Of a stretch of DNA of 50,131 nucleotides, positions 32,458 through 41,109 are shown in pieces. The position numbers were made by a program, and so were the translations under genes. The notes below the pieces were generated by a model. That model made no database searches, was not told the DNA's origin, and saw only the letters and a program-made list of their open reading frames with translations. Numbering within the stretch: position 1 is the first letter of the stretch; each line of letters begins with the position of its first letter. Source of the stretch: WHTF01 sp964482425 (GTDB lineage: Bacteria > Desulfobacterota > Binatia > UBA9968); the NCBI GenBank assembly GCA_964482425.1, contig CAYZXN010000098.1:1-50131 (forward strand), in the 5' to 3' direction.

Positions 32458-32771
32458 ATAGACCTGCTCAGACTCAGACGAGCCGGCGCGTTATCCGCCA
32501 TTCGCGCCGGCTCGTTTCGTATGCCTTAAAGTTTGTGCAGTTTGGCTCTACCGGCCTCCTCGTCAAAATGGTTTTTCGCCGCATCTGTTCTTTCGTTTCA
32601 CTAGCCTGACGAAGATCCAAAGCTGTACTCTTTTGTCGGTTACCCGCTCGTCATAGCTCGTTCTATCTCAAGCCGCAGATTATTTCCCGTTAAAGACCGC
32701 CTGGTTATAGCGTCAAGTCCGACCACCGCCGTAAAAATCCATTGGTATATACCTTGCTGGATCTCGACGGC
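32458..32771. other. Intergenic region with terminator only
   Basis: Apart from the hairpin listed separately, I see no gene or RNA in this stretch of about 310 bases. Confidence 0.4.
32478..32518 (+). terminator. Hairpin terminator after the VOC pair
   Basis: ACGAGCCGGCGCG (32478-32490) pairs with CGCGCCGGCTCGT (32503-32515), a 13-bp GC-rich stem with a 12-nt loop. The tail is short in T (TTTCGT), so termination may be weak. Confidence 0.6.
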
Positions 32772-33221
32772 ATGGGCATCACAGTGAAAATCAGTCATCA
32801 ACTGAGCCGAATGAATCCCGTTTGTGCCGCGGACTTTTCTCTCTACTCCCTTCAGCAGTTACTCGAGGCACGCCTCTGGTTCGATCGCGACCACAGGGGC
32901 AAGTGGCTCGAAGAAGAAATCCAAAAACGGTGCGCGCCGGTTGCAGAGCTAAGCACGCGCAAGGAATCTGCCGGCAACGGCGGGTATGGACGCTACCGGC
33001 TTTATGGCCTTATGGTCGGGATTCTCTTCCTCGCTCTTTCCAGCGGGCCGTTCGTTGCGGTTAAGTTCCTGGAAACCATAAGAGTCTTCAACGATATCAA
33101 CGGCGATTATGCTTTCCTCACCGGCTTGTGGGCGGTGCTCACGTTGCCGTTCGCCGCATTGGCTTATCTCATTGGCGGCATTGTCGACGCCGAGCGTATT
33201 GTGCGATGGTTCAAGCTTTAG
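32772..33221 (+). CDS. Hypothetical two-helix membrane protein
   Basis: A 149-residue protein of unknown family; the start is uncertain (ATG 32772 used; ATG 32811 or an upstream TTG at 32742 are possible). The N-terminal half is soluble and helical (LYSLQQLLEARLWFDRDHRGKWLEEEIQKR), the second half has two TM helices (LMVGILFLALSSGPFVAVKFL and FLTGLWAVLTLPFAALAYLIGGI). It lies 27 nt from the convergent hrpB stop. Confidence 0.55.
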   Translation: MGITVKISHQLSRMNPVCAADFSLYSLQQLLEARLWFDRDHRGKWLEEEIQKRCAPVAELSTRKESAGNGGYGRYRLYGLMVGILFLALSSGPFVAVKFLETIRVFNDINGDYAFLTGLWAVLTLPFAALAYLIGGIVDAERIVRWFKL

Positions 33222-33247
33222 CTAACGATGTTCCCTGTGCAAGTTGT

Positions 33248-35779
33248 TTAGCGCCATTCATGTTTGGGGTACTTGCGCTGCAGCTCCTGTTTCAGCTTCG
33301 GATAGGTTTCGCGCCAGAAGGCTGACAGATTATCGGTGACCTGTACCGGGCGGTTGCTGGGCGCGAGTACTTGAATGCTCACGGCCACTCTTCGGTCGGC
33401 GATCCAGAGCGATTCCTTGATACCGTAGAGATCCTGGATCCGCGCCGCAATTGTCGGCGCCCTGTCGGCGGAGTAGACGAGCTTCACAGTGCGGCGCGGC
33501 AGCTGAATCCGTTCAGGAGCATATTCCTCCAACGATGCTTGTTGCTGGCGGGACAGCCATGACTTGAGCACCGGCAAAACAGGTCGATTGCGAATTTCAT
33601 TCTGACTGAACGCGCCGTAGCAAACGAGCTCGATTATGGCGCGCCGGTCGTCCTCGCCTATGGCCGGTAAGCCGAGCTCCGGCATCCACTCGCGTAATCG
33701 ATTGATTCTCAGGATCCATTGTTCGACCGGTTCATTCCAGTTTTCGAGAACACAGCGGCCCGCTGTGACCTCGGCTGCCAGAATTCTGCCGGCTTCTTCA
33801 AGGGGTGGATGATCGGAGTTCTTCTCTTCCAGCAACAAGTCGCGAAATCGCGTCTGGTGCCGGGCAACGACGCGCTGCGAAGTTGCGTCGTAGGCGACCG
33901 CTAAAGATTGGTTGAATGCGTTCGGAAAGAGCTCGCGCAGCCACTCCTTCTTGATCGTAGTGGCGAGGTGGAGCACGACGCTCAACGTGCGCTCCCTGCC
34001 GCCGCCGCTTTGGACTTCGCGCACCTCGGCGACCACGCATAGCGGCGCCTTGACGACGCTCTCGCGCGCCAGGACGCCACGCCTGTCATGAACCAGATCG
34101 CAGCGCAGCGAGCCGGCATCTCGCCGCTTGGCAAGATGGTCGGAAAACCCAAGCAGCAGGCACCGCTGCACGGCATCGGGCGCCAACGGCCTCTCGCCAA
34201 TGTCCAAACCCTCCGACACGGCGATCGACAAAAACTGCTCGAACCATTGCCCGACCTGGCGCGCAACCTGAGGGTTGACGCCAATGCGCCGGCATCGTTC
34301 GGCGTCATAGCGGTTGCGATCGGCATAATCCCACGCGCGCATCAGCACGAAAAAATCCGAGTCGGCATTTGAGAAGAGCGCGGCGCGGTCTTCTTCTGCT
34401 TGCGTTGTCTTTTGGCGCGCCAGCAAGTCCCGCCCTTGGGTCAGGGCGGCAATCAATGCGACTGCCCGCACACATCCGTAATCGTCCGCAGCGAGCAGCA
34501 TGCGCGCATAGCGTGGATGTGCCGGAAACTTGAGCATGCGGCGTCCCAGTGCCGTGATCATCCCATTAGCGTCGATGGCGCCCAAGTCGGCGAGTAGCGT
34601 TTCGGCGCGCTCCAGCGCGCGCTCCTCGGGCGCCTCCAGCCAGCGAAACGCTTTGACGTCGCTTACGCGGCTTGCCTTGAGCATGAGGATCGCCTCCGAG
34701 AGATCCAACCGTTTTACCTCAGCCATCTCCCGGGCTGGACGCCCGGCGTGTTCATGCTCGGTCCACAGCCGCAGGCAAACACCGGGCGCCGTGCGCCCCG
34801 CCCGACCGGCACGCTGGTCGGCGGCCGCGCGGCTGATCTTTTCAACCAGCAACGTGTTAATGCCGCGATGCGGGTCATGCCGCGGAATCCGCGCCAAACC
34901 GCTATCGATTACCAGGCGCACGCCGTCAATGGTGAGCGAAGTTTCGGCAACATTGGTGGCGACGACGATTTTGCGCCGGTCGTAGCGCGCCACAGCAGCA
35001 TCCTGATCAGCCGGCGACAAGTCGCCATGCAGCGGAAACACCGCGAATTGGGAGCCGAGCGTATCACGCGCGGCTTGCACCGTGCGAGCGATTTCATAGG
35101 TCCCAGGCATAAAAATCAGCGCGTCGCCTTCAGGATAGTCGCGCACCAGGCGGCGGAGTTCTTTGACGGCCACTTCCCACACCGGTGCCGTACCGGCGCG
35201 GTCGGACAGATACTCGAGTTTGACCGGATAGGCGCGGCCCTCCGACGACAACACCGGGCATGGCTGGAGATATTTCTCGATCCCGGCGATATCCAGGGTC
35301 GCCGACATGACAATGACAAGGAGGTCGGGTCGCGCCGTTTCCTGAATCTGCAGCGCGCACGCCAGACTAAGGTCGCCGTAAAGGTGCCGTTCGTGAAATT
35401 CATCGAACACGACCGCGCTGACTCCGTTCAACTCCGGATCCGCGAGCATCCGGCGCAGAAGCATCCCTTCTGTCAGATAACAGATGCGCGTGGCCGCAGA
35501 GGTCAGGTTGTCCAGGCGCATCTGGTAGCCCACTTCGCCGCCCAGTCTCGCACCGCGAGCTTGCGCAACCCACGCCGCGAGCATTCTAGTCGGTAAGCGG
35601 CGCGGCTGTAAGATGACCACCTGTCCACTCCCCAGCAGGTCACCGTCGAGCAGCATCTGTGGCACCTGGGTTGATTTGCCCGAGCCGGTCGGTGCGCTGA
35701 GAATCAGTCGCTTGTGCTTGCGCAGGGTTTCGGCCAGTGACTTTTCGATTTGAAAAATAGGTAAATCCAGTTTTCTCAT
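33248..35779 (-). CDS. hrpB: ATP-dependent helicase HrpB
   Basis: An 843-residue DEAH/DExH superfamily 2 RNA helicase. Motif I is APTGSGKSTQVPQ (about residues 30-42), motif II is DEFHER, motif III SATLD, and motif VI QRAGRAGRTAPGVCLRLW. The HA2 domain is followed by the HrpB-specific C-terminal part ending in PVQVTDNLSAFWRETYPKLKQELQRKYPKH, typical of HrpB. ATG 35779 is used; a TTG at 35794 would extend it by five residues. It stands alone and is divergent from uvsE. Its physiological substrate is not well defined in bacteria. Confidence 0.94.
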   Translation of the reverse strand: MRKLDLPIFQIEKSLAETLRKHKRLILSAPTGSGKSTQVPQMLLDGDLLGSGQVVILQPRRLPTRMLAAWVAQARGARLGGEVGYQMRLDNLTSAATRICYLTEGMLLRRMLADPELNGVSAVVFDEFHERHLYGDLSLACALQIQETARPDLLVIVMSATLDIAGIEKYLQPCPVLSSEGRAYPVKLEYLSDRAGTAPVWEVAVKELRRLVRDYPEGDALIFMPGTYEIARTVQAARDTLGSQFAVFPLHGDLSPADQDAAVARYDRRKIVVATNVAETSLTIDGVRLVIDSGLARIPRHDPHRGINTLLVEKISRAAADQRAGRAGRTAPGVCLRLWTEHEHAGRPAREMAEVKRLDLSEAILMLKASRVSDVKAFRWLEAPEERALERAETLLADLGAIDANGMITALGRRMLKFPAHPRYARMLLAADDYGCVRAVALIAALTQGRDLLARQKTTQAEEDRAALFSNADSDFFVLMRAWDYADRNRYDAERCRRIGVNPQVARQVGQWFEQFLSIAVSEGLDIGERPLAPDAVQRCLLLGFSDHLAKRRDAGSLRCDLVHDRRGVLARESVVKAPLCVVAEVREVQSGGGRERTLSVVLHLATTIKKEWLRELFPNAFNQSLAVAYDATSQRVVARHQTRFRDLLLEEKNSDHPPLEEAGRILAAEVTAGRCVLENWNEPVEQWILRINRLREWMPELGLPAIGEDDRRAIIELVCYGAFSQNEIRNRPVLPVLKSWLSRQQQASLEEYAPERIQLPRRTVKLVYSADRAPTIAARIQDLYGIKESLWIADRRVAVSIQVLAPSNRPVQVTDNLSAFWRETYPKLKQELQRKYPKHEWR

Positions 35780-36073
35780 GCGTACCGCTTTCAACCAGCG
35801 AAGGTAGATGGGTCAACGAGTCCAGTGCCGTATCAGATTACCATGAGTTGCCGGCATTGGGATGAGGTTTGGCTCGACAGCACAGTCCTATAGTGAAACT
35901 GCAACGAGCCGGTTGGCGGGGAGGATATTGCTGCCGGTTTGTCGGTTTGACACAATCATGTTGAAAGATGAGCCTCTACAGGGTTGGCACATTGACTCCG
36001 CATCGCTGACAGTATGGAGCCATGCTTAGCCTGATGCCAACCCGACCCTTATATTGGCGAACTTTTGAATTCC
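35780..36073. other. Divergent intergenic region hrpB / uvsE
   Basis: No gene supported. TTGACA at 35947-35952 and TTGACT at 35992-35997 are potential -35 elements but no matching -10 at proper distance is visible. Confidence 0.3.
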
Positions 36074-36958
36074 ATGATTCGTCTCGGCTACGCCTGTATC
36101 AACACTCGACTTCCGGCGCCGAACCGCACCTGCCGGCTGAAGAACGCGTCGCCCGAAAGAATCATCGAACTCGCTGCCGAGAACCTGACGCGGCTAGGGC
36201 CGATTCTCGAATGGAATTTGCGGCACGGTATTCAGGTGTTCCGCATTTCATCGGACGTGATTCCGTTTGGCTCTCATCACGTAAATCGGGTCGCCTGGGG
36301 CGAGCTCTTGGCGGCGCAACTGACCCGTTTGGGAAGCTTCATTCGTTCACATGGCATGCGCGTTTCCATGCACCCAGGCCAATTCACGGTGCTGAATTCA
36401 CCCCGCGCGCAAGTCGTCGACAACAGCATCAAAGAGCTCGAGTACCACACTCAGGTTCTCGACGCACTGGGGCTGGGCAGTAGACATAAAATCGTCATTC
36501 ACCTGGGCGGCACCTACGGTGACAAACGACAAAGCCTGAAGCGCTTCATCGCGTCCTGTAAGAATTTAGATCGGAAGATACGCTCCCGGCTCGTAATCGA
36601 AAACGATGAGCGCTGCTATTCGATCGCCGACGCGCTGCAGGCGTCGCAAGCCATTGCCGCGCCGGTCGTCTTCGACGTGTTTCATCATCGTTGGAATCCC
36701 GCCTTTAGGGGCCGGTCGCTCAGGTCGATTGTGGAAGTCGTCACTCAGACCTGGCGCCCGCGCGACGGCCGGGCAAAGATTCACTATTCGAACCAGTGGC
36801 CCGGATTGCCGCCGGGTACCCATTCGAAAACCATCAATGTTCGAGAATTTTTAAAGTTTTATAACGAGATCAGCGATCTGGATCTCGACATTATGCTTGA
36901 AGTCAAAGACAAAGAGCGGTCAGCCTTAAAGCTGATGCAGTCGCTAGCTGATTGCTGA
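36074..36958 (+). CDS. uvsE: UV damage endonuclease UvsE
   Basis: A 294-residue UvdE/UvsE-type endonuclease that nicks DNA 5' of UV photoproducts, an alternative to UvrABC. It begins MIRLGYACINTRLP, the family start, and has FRISSDVIPFGSHH, MRVSMHPGQFTVLNS (metal-binding His and Gln), KIVIHLGGTYGDKR, RLVIENDER, VVFDVFHHRW and LEVKDKE, all of which carry the metal ligands of this TIM-barrel. The frame opens at TTG 36065, but ATG 36074 fits the family. Confidence 0.95.
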   Translation: MIRLGYACINTRLPAPNRTCRLKNASPERIIELAAENLTRLGPILEWNLRHGIQVFRISSDVIPFGSHHVNRVAWGELLAAQLTRLGSFIRSHGMRVSMHPGQFTVLNSPRAQVVDNSIKELEYHTQVLDALGLGSRHKIVIHLGGTYGDKRQSLKRFIASCKNLDRKIRSRLVIENDERCYSIADALQASQAIAAPVVFDVFHHRWNPAFRGRSLRSIVEVVTQTWRPRDGRAKIHYSNQWPGLPPGTHSKTINVREFLKFYNEISDLDLDIMLEVKDKERSALKLMQSLADC

Positions 36959-37033
36959 TTCGAACGGCGGCCAACCCCCTCGTCGGTCGTCAACGGGCCG
37001 TCGTGGAGGCACACTCTACGGTAATTCTTCGCC

Positions 37034-37252
37034 CTATTTCTTGGTTGGCACGAGGAGCAGGATCCCGCCGATCAGTATTACTGCCGCGCCGGCCCAAGTC
37101 GGAATGTTGACCGTCTCCTTCTCTTTCAGAGAAAATTCCAGCGGCCCGATCCTGGCTTCGTGGGTGTCCTTGGTGTAACTGAAACTGCGGTACACCAGCG
37201 CCAGAGTGCCGGCGAGAATCAGAACCACCCCAAGAATTTTCACCATGCTCAT
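37034..37252 (-). CDS. Small two-helix membrane protein
   Basis: A 72-residue protein: TM1 (VKILGVVLILAGTLALVY), a conserved-looking loop (FSYTKDTHEARIGPLEFSLKEKETVNIPTWAG) and TM2 (AAVILIGGILLLV). GGAGG lies 7 nt before the ATG at 37252. I recognise the type as a common uncharacterised bacterial membrane protein, often stress-linked, but cannot name a function. Confidence 0.7.
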   Translation of the reverse strand: MSMVKILGVVLILAGTLALVYRSFSYTKDTHEARIGPLEFSLKEKETVNIPTWAGAAVILIGGILLLVPTKK

Positions 37253-37489
37253 GTTCTTTCCTCCTGCTTAAACCGGCTCGGTATCGGCAATCTTCTTGCC
37301 ACGGCTGGGATTCTCTCTATTCCGGATTTCGAAGCTTTGTCAAACCCAACATGGTTTTCTACAAAGGCGTTCGCGCAGTTATAATGTCCAAAATTAAAGC
37401 TTTAAGCAGGTCAGAATCAAAGAAGTGAATTGACATTCGAACCCGGACGGTGCAGCCTTTGTCGAAATTCGGCAGATTGACGGTTTTAC
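37253..37489 (+). promoter_or_regulatory. Intergenic region with candidate promoter for the transglycosylase gene
   Basis: A consensus -10 TATAAT at 37380-37385 and a -35 TCTACA (4 of 6) at 37358-37363, with a 16-nt spacer, form a good sigma-70 promoter about 100 nt before the GTG at 37490. A second TTGACA at 37430-37435 lacks a good -10. Confidence 0.45.
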
Positions 37490-38293
37490 GTGGCGGCTTC
37501 TGTTTATAGCGGTACCCTCCGTTACCTCAGGCGCAAATCCAAGAGGATCACCAAGTCCGGCTGGAAGGTGGCGTTTTTCCGGTACGGCATTTTGGGCATT
37601 CTCGTTTTCTTCGCCCTCAACTGGGCCTATCAGGTGGCTCGCAAGCCCGGTGAGATCCTGGCGCCGATCAGCTCGTCTCTATCCAAGACTCCGGAAGCGA
37701 CCTGGCAGAGTTACGGCTCGCTGTTCGAGAAGCATTCAACGAATATCATTTCACCCGAATTTCTTGCTGCCCTCGCGCAGGTCGAGGGCAGCGGCAATCC
37801 TATCGCCAGCACCTACTGGCGCTGGCGCTGGTCATGGAATCCCTTCGAGATTTATCGTCCCGCCTCCAGCGCGGTCGGTATGTTTCAAATCACCGACGGA
37901 ACATTTGCCGAAGCGCGAAAGTATTGCATCCGGGAAAATCGCCTTGTGGCTGCGGGACCGTGGCACGATTTGCGGTCATGCTGGTTCAATAGCTTCTATA
38001 GCCGCACGGTGCCGAGCCATTCGATCGAGCTGACGGCCGTCTACCTGCACCGCAGCGTGCTTAAGGCATTGGCTACTCGACGAAAAACGTTGGGCACACC
38101 GGCTGAACAAGAAAAGTTGGCCGCAGTGATTCACCTGTGCGGTTTGAGCAGAGGCGAACGCTTCGCCCAACGCGGCTTTCGGGTTACCCCCGCCGACCGT
38201 TGTGGCACGCACAGCCTGGCGCGCTATCTCAGCAAAATTGAGTTCATGAAGAAGCACTTTGCTCGACTGCGAGGGCGCAGCAGAGTGCAGTAA
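37490..38293 (+). CDS. Membrane-anchored lytic transglycosylase-like protein
   Basis: A 267-residue protein. A basic N-terminus precedes one TM helix (YGILGILVFFALNWAY, about 32-47), so the domain is periplasmic. Glu99 in FLAALAQVEGSGNP is the probable catalytic acid of an SLT-type (goose-lysozyme-like) domain, followed by the motif SSAVGMFQITDGTFAEARKYC. Compared with usual SLT domains there is an extra Trp/Arg-rich loop (TYWRWRWSWNPFEIYRP) between these motifs. C-terminal Cys residues may form disulfides. It would cleave peptidoglycan. Start is GTG. Confidence 0.78.
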   Translation: MAASVYSGTLRYLRRKSKRITKSGWKVAFFRYGILGILVFFALNWAYQVARKPGEILAPISSSLSKTPEATWQSYGSLFEKHSTNIISPEFLAALAQVEGSGNPIASTYWRWRWSWNPFEIYRPASSAVGMFQITDGTFAEARKYCIRENRLVAAGPWHDLRSCWFNSFYSRTVPSHSIELTAVYLHRSVLKALATRRKTLGTPAEQEKLAAVIHLCGLSRGERFAQRGFRVTPADRCGTHSLARYLSKIEFMKKHFARLRGRSRVQ

Positions 38294-38503
38294 GCATGCG
38301 GTAAGGTCCGGCGTTCAGACGATTCGAAGGTTCTATGGGTTCCGCCCGTGGCGCCGTGAATGGGATATTTCCGGCCTGCAGAAAAAATCCGCCCATCTGC
38401 TTGATATAGCCTCGCGCCTTCATATAGTAGAAAACGCTTACCTACTGGTATTCCACATTGTCGAGTGCCAACCCCGTGTGCGCAAGTTGAAAGGAGGATT
38501 GTT

Positions 38504-39874
38504 ATGGCAAACACCCTCGAGACGCTCAGGAGCAAGGTAGCCGGGCAAGTGTTGCTGCCCGATGATGGGAGATATGACGAGGCTCGCAAAATATGGAATG
38601 CGATGATCGATCGCCGGCCGGCTGTCATCGTGCAATGCGCCCAGGCCGACGACGTAGTGCATGCCATCGCGTTCGCGCGCGAGCGCGGACTCGACATATC
38701 CATCCGCGGCGCGGGCCATAACATCGCCGGCAACGCCGTTTGCGACGATGGCGTCATGATCGATTTTTCCGCCATGAGGGCCGTGCGCGTGGACGCCGCG
38801 AAAAAACGCGCCTATGTCGAACCCGGCGCCACCCTTCATGACTTTGATGAAGCGGCGCAGGCGCATGCGCTGGCGACGCCGGTGGGGATAAATTCAACGA
38901 CCGGCATTAGCGGGCTGACCCTGGGAGGCGGCTTCGGTTGGTTGACCCGCAAGTACGGCATGACCATCGACAATCTGGTCTCTGCCGAAGTCATTACGGC
39001 GGACGGTAAGAGAATGCCTGCGAGCACGAACGAAAACGCCGACCTGTTCTGGGCCATTCGTGGCGGCGGCGGTAACTTCGGCGTCGTCACCCGGTTTGAA
39101 TTCGAGCTCCATCCCGTAGGCCCCGAAGTGTTGGCGGGGTTGATCGTCTTTCCGTTTGCACAAGCCAAACAGGTGCTGAGCCGCTATAGACAATTTGCGC
39201 AGTCCGCACCCGAGGAACTCAATGTATGGGCGGTTCTGCGCAAGGCCCCGCCATTGCCGTTTCTACCCGAGAGCGTGCACGGCAGGGAAGTTGTCGTTCT
39301 AGCCCTATTTTACGCGGGAGATACGTCGCGAGGCGAGGAGTTGATCGCCCCCTTGCGCGGTTTCGGGGACGCGCACGGCGAACACATCGGCGTTCAGCCG
39401 TATAGCGCATGGCAGCAGGCCTTTGATCCTTTGCTGACACCCGGCGCGAGGAATTATTGGAAATCCCATAACTTCACAGAACTCAGCGACGGCGCGCTCG
39501 ACTCGATGATCGAATTCGCCGGTAGACTGCCCTCGCCCCAGTGCGAGATCTTCGTCGGGTTGATCGCTGGCGCTGCCAATCGGGTTCCGGCAGACGCCAT
39601 GGCCTACGCCCATAGAGACGCCAGATTCGTGATGAACGTTCATGGCCGGTGGGATGACCCGGCCGATGATCAGGCGTGCATTTCGTGGGCGCGTCAGTTT
39701 TTCGAAGCATCGCGGCCGTATGCCTCGGCAGGCGCTTACGTGAACTTTATGACCGAAGACGAACGCGACCGTATCGCAGCCGCCTACGGCGCCAACTATG
39801 ATCGCCTGGTGCAGCTCAAGAAAAAGTACGATCCGGACAACGTTTTCCATCTGAACCAGAACATCAGAGCGTAA
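38504..39874 (+). CDS. FAD-binding oxidoreductase, berberine-bridge-enzyme type
   Basis: A 456-residue flavoenzyme. AAGGAGG lies 7 nt before ATG 38504 and an upstream extension to 38465 is not supported. The FAD half has the motif IRGAGHNIAGNAVCDDGVMIDFS, where His72 is the probable covalent flavin site, then GGGFGWLTRKYG and WAIRGGGGNFGVVTRFEFELHPVG. The C-terminal BBE motif is YDRLVQLKKKYDPDNVFHLNQNI. The Cys used for bicovalent attachment in plant-type enzymes is replaced (TTGISGLTLGGG), so linkage is probably single. It oxidises an alcohol or sugar. It stands as a single gene. Confidence 0.9.
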   Translation: MANTLETLRSKVAGQVLLPDDGRYDEARKIWNAMIDRRPAVIVQCAQADDVVHAIAFARERGLDISIRGAGHNIAGNAVCDDGVMIDFSAMRAVRVDAAKKRAYVEPGATLHDFDEAAQAHALATPVGINSTTGISGLTLGGGFGWLTRKYGMTIDNLVSAEVITADGKRMPASTNENADLFWAIRGGGGNFGVVTRFEFELHPVGPEVLAGLIVFPFAQAKQVLSRYRQFAQSAPEELNVWAVLRKAPPLPFLPESVHGREVVVLALFYAGDTSRGEELIAPLRGFGDAHGEHIGVQPYSAWQQAFDPLLTPGARNYWKSHNFTELSDGALDSMIEFAGRLPSPQCEIFVGLIAGAANRVPADAMAYAHRDARFVMNVHGRWDDPADDQACISWARQFFEASRPYASAGAYVNFMTEDERDRIAAAYGANYDRLVQLKKKYDPDNVFHLNQNIRA

Positions 39875-40179
39875 TGGAGATCGAGACTTTAAGACGCCTG
39901 ATGATCGGTTTGAGCATCAGGACTTGAGAACCGAGTCGCTTGTCTGTCAGCGGCCGTGCAGTAGCCGATCGCTCGACCGGCACCGCGAGAGATTATCAGC
40001 AATGGTCGGGAACCAAGGACGCCGGTTGACTTTAACGGTGTCGAGTGTGGGAGGCTGCTGCTTATCTTGACAAGTCCGCAACTTTCCAATAAAAATTTTT
40101 AGATAACCGATACATTTCAGAGCCGGAATCCATACCTGCGCATGATCGCGGTATGGATTTTTTTAAGCAGTGTCAAACG
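39875..40179 (+). promoter_or_regulatory. Leader region of the nuo operon with candidate promoter
   Basis: A perfect -35 TTGACA at 40067-40072, with a 17-nt spacer and -10 TAAAAA at 40090-40095 (4 of 6), lies upstream of nuoA. Transcripts from it would start near 40102 and pass through the hairpin at 40127-40164. A hairpin CCTGATG/CATCAGG at 39897-39921 just after the preceding gene has no T tract. Confidence 0.45.
40127..40164 (+). terminator. Intrinsic terminator-like hairpin directly before nuoA (possible attenuator)
   Basis: AATCCATACC (40127-40136) pairs with GGTATGGATT (40150-40159), with an inner GCG/CGC pairing, followed by a run of seven T (40158-40164). It is a near-ideal terminator between the candidate promoter and nuoA, so it may control entry into the operon. 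Confidence 0.6.
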
Positions 40180-40536
40180 ATGAATGATTCCTACTTCCCG
40201 CTGGTGGTGCTTTTTTTTCTGGCAGGAGTTGTGGTCCTCGCCCTGCTGTTTATTGCTCAGAAATTCGGACCCAGATCCGTCAATCCGGCGAAAGCCGAAC
40301 CGTTCGAATCAGGCAATGCGCCCCGCGGCGATGCCCGCATTCGTTTTTCCGTGCGCTTCTATCTGGTCGCGATGTTGTTCCTGATCTTCGATCTGGAGGT
40401 CGTATTTCTCTATCCCTGGGCAATTTATTTTCGCGAGTTGGGATTGTTTGGCTTTGCGCAAATGGCCATCTTTCTAGGCATTCTCACCATCGGCTACGTG
40501 TATGTTTGGAAAAAAGGCGCGTTGGAGTGGGATTGA
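40180..40536 (+). CDS. nuoA: NADH-quinone oxidoreductase subunit A
   Basis: A 118-residue membrane subunit of complex I, in the proton-pumping arm. Three TM helices: LVVLFFLAGVVVLALLFIA, RFYLVAMLFLIFDLEVVFLYPWAI and FGFAQMAIFLGILTIGYVYVW. The conserved EPFESGNAP-x-G-D loop and FDLEVVFLYPW are family marks. I use ATG 40180 because it gives the standard length. The upstream ATG at 40153 lies within the 3' arm of the terminator-like hairpin. Next gene is nuoC, 6 nt away; no nuoB intervenes. Confidence 0.93.
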   Translation: MNDSYFPLVVLFFLAGVVVLALLFIAQKFGPRSVNPAKAEPFESGNAPRGDARIRFSVRFYLVAMLFLIFDLEVVFLYPWAIYFRELGLFGFAQMAIFLGILTIGYVYVWKKGALEWD

Positions 40537-40542
40537 TTTCCG

Positions 40543-41109
40543 ATGTCTGAGACCCGCTCCATTCTCCAGCACATCCAAGAGACGTTGGGCTCCACGGTTC
40601 TGGAGACCTTGGAATTTCGCGGCGATGCCGTCATTATTCTCGATCCGGTAGAATTGAGACAGAGTTTCCGTATACTTAAAGAAGATCCCGCGTTTTGCTT
40701 TGATTTTCTTTCGGATATCACCGCCGTTGACTACTGGAAAAAGAAAGAGCCCCGCTTCGAGCTGGTTTACCAGTTGTTGTCGCTCGGAGACGGTAAAAGA
40801 CTGCGGGTGCGAGTGCCGGTGGCCGAGGAGAATGCCGCTGTCGATTCGCTGACGCCGCTCTGGCGCGGGGCGAACTTCATGGAGCGGGAGGTCTGGGATC
40901 TTTTCGGCATCAAGTTCACGGGTCATCCGGATCTCCGGAGAGTATTGCTTTTCGATGAATTCAAGGGCCATCCATTGCGCAAGGACTACCCGGTGAACCA
41001 ACAGCAGCACCTCGTCAGCGAGCGTAAAGTCGACGGCACGTTTGTCGACGAGCGCTCGCACAACAAGCTTTTGCGTTTGAAGAAAACCCTGGGCAGCAAG
41101 GACTTATAA
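40543..41109 (+). CDS. nuoC: NADH-quinone oxidoreductase subunit C
   Basis: A 188-residue subunit of the complex I peripheral arm. Typical motifs: FDFLSDITAVDY, PLWRGANFMEREVWDLFGIKFTGHPDLRRVLLFDEFKGHPLRKDYP. It is not fused to NuoD. It follows nuoA directly; in most genomes nuoB sits between them. The C-terminal tail is longer and charged. NuoC contacts NuoD and NuoB and has no cofactor. Confidence 0.95.
   Translation: MSETRSILQHIQETLGSTVLETLEFRGDAVIILDPVELRQSFRILKEDPAFCFDFLSDITAVDYWKKKEPRFELVYQLLSLGDGKRLRVRVPVAEENAAVDSLTPLWRGANFMEREVWDLFGIKFTGHPDLRRVLLFDEFKGHPLRKDYPVNQQQHLVSERKVDGTFVDERSHNKLLRLKKTLGSKDL

Noticed and set aside
39889..40089. 66-residue reverse open frame before nuoA
   Set aside because: No recognisable features, weak start, and it overlaps the likely nuo promoter.
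40153..40179. Longer nuoA starting at ATG 40153
   Set aside because: The ATG is in the 3' arm of a terminator-like hairpin and the extra residues include the T-run codons; the 40180 start gives normal NuoA length.
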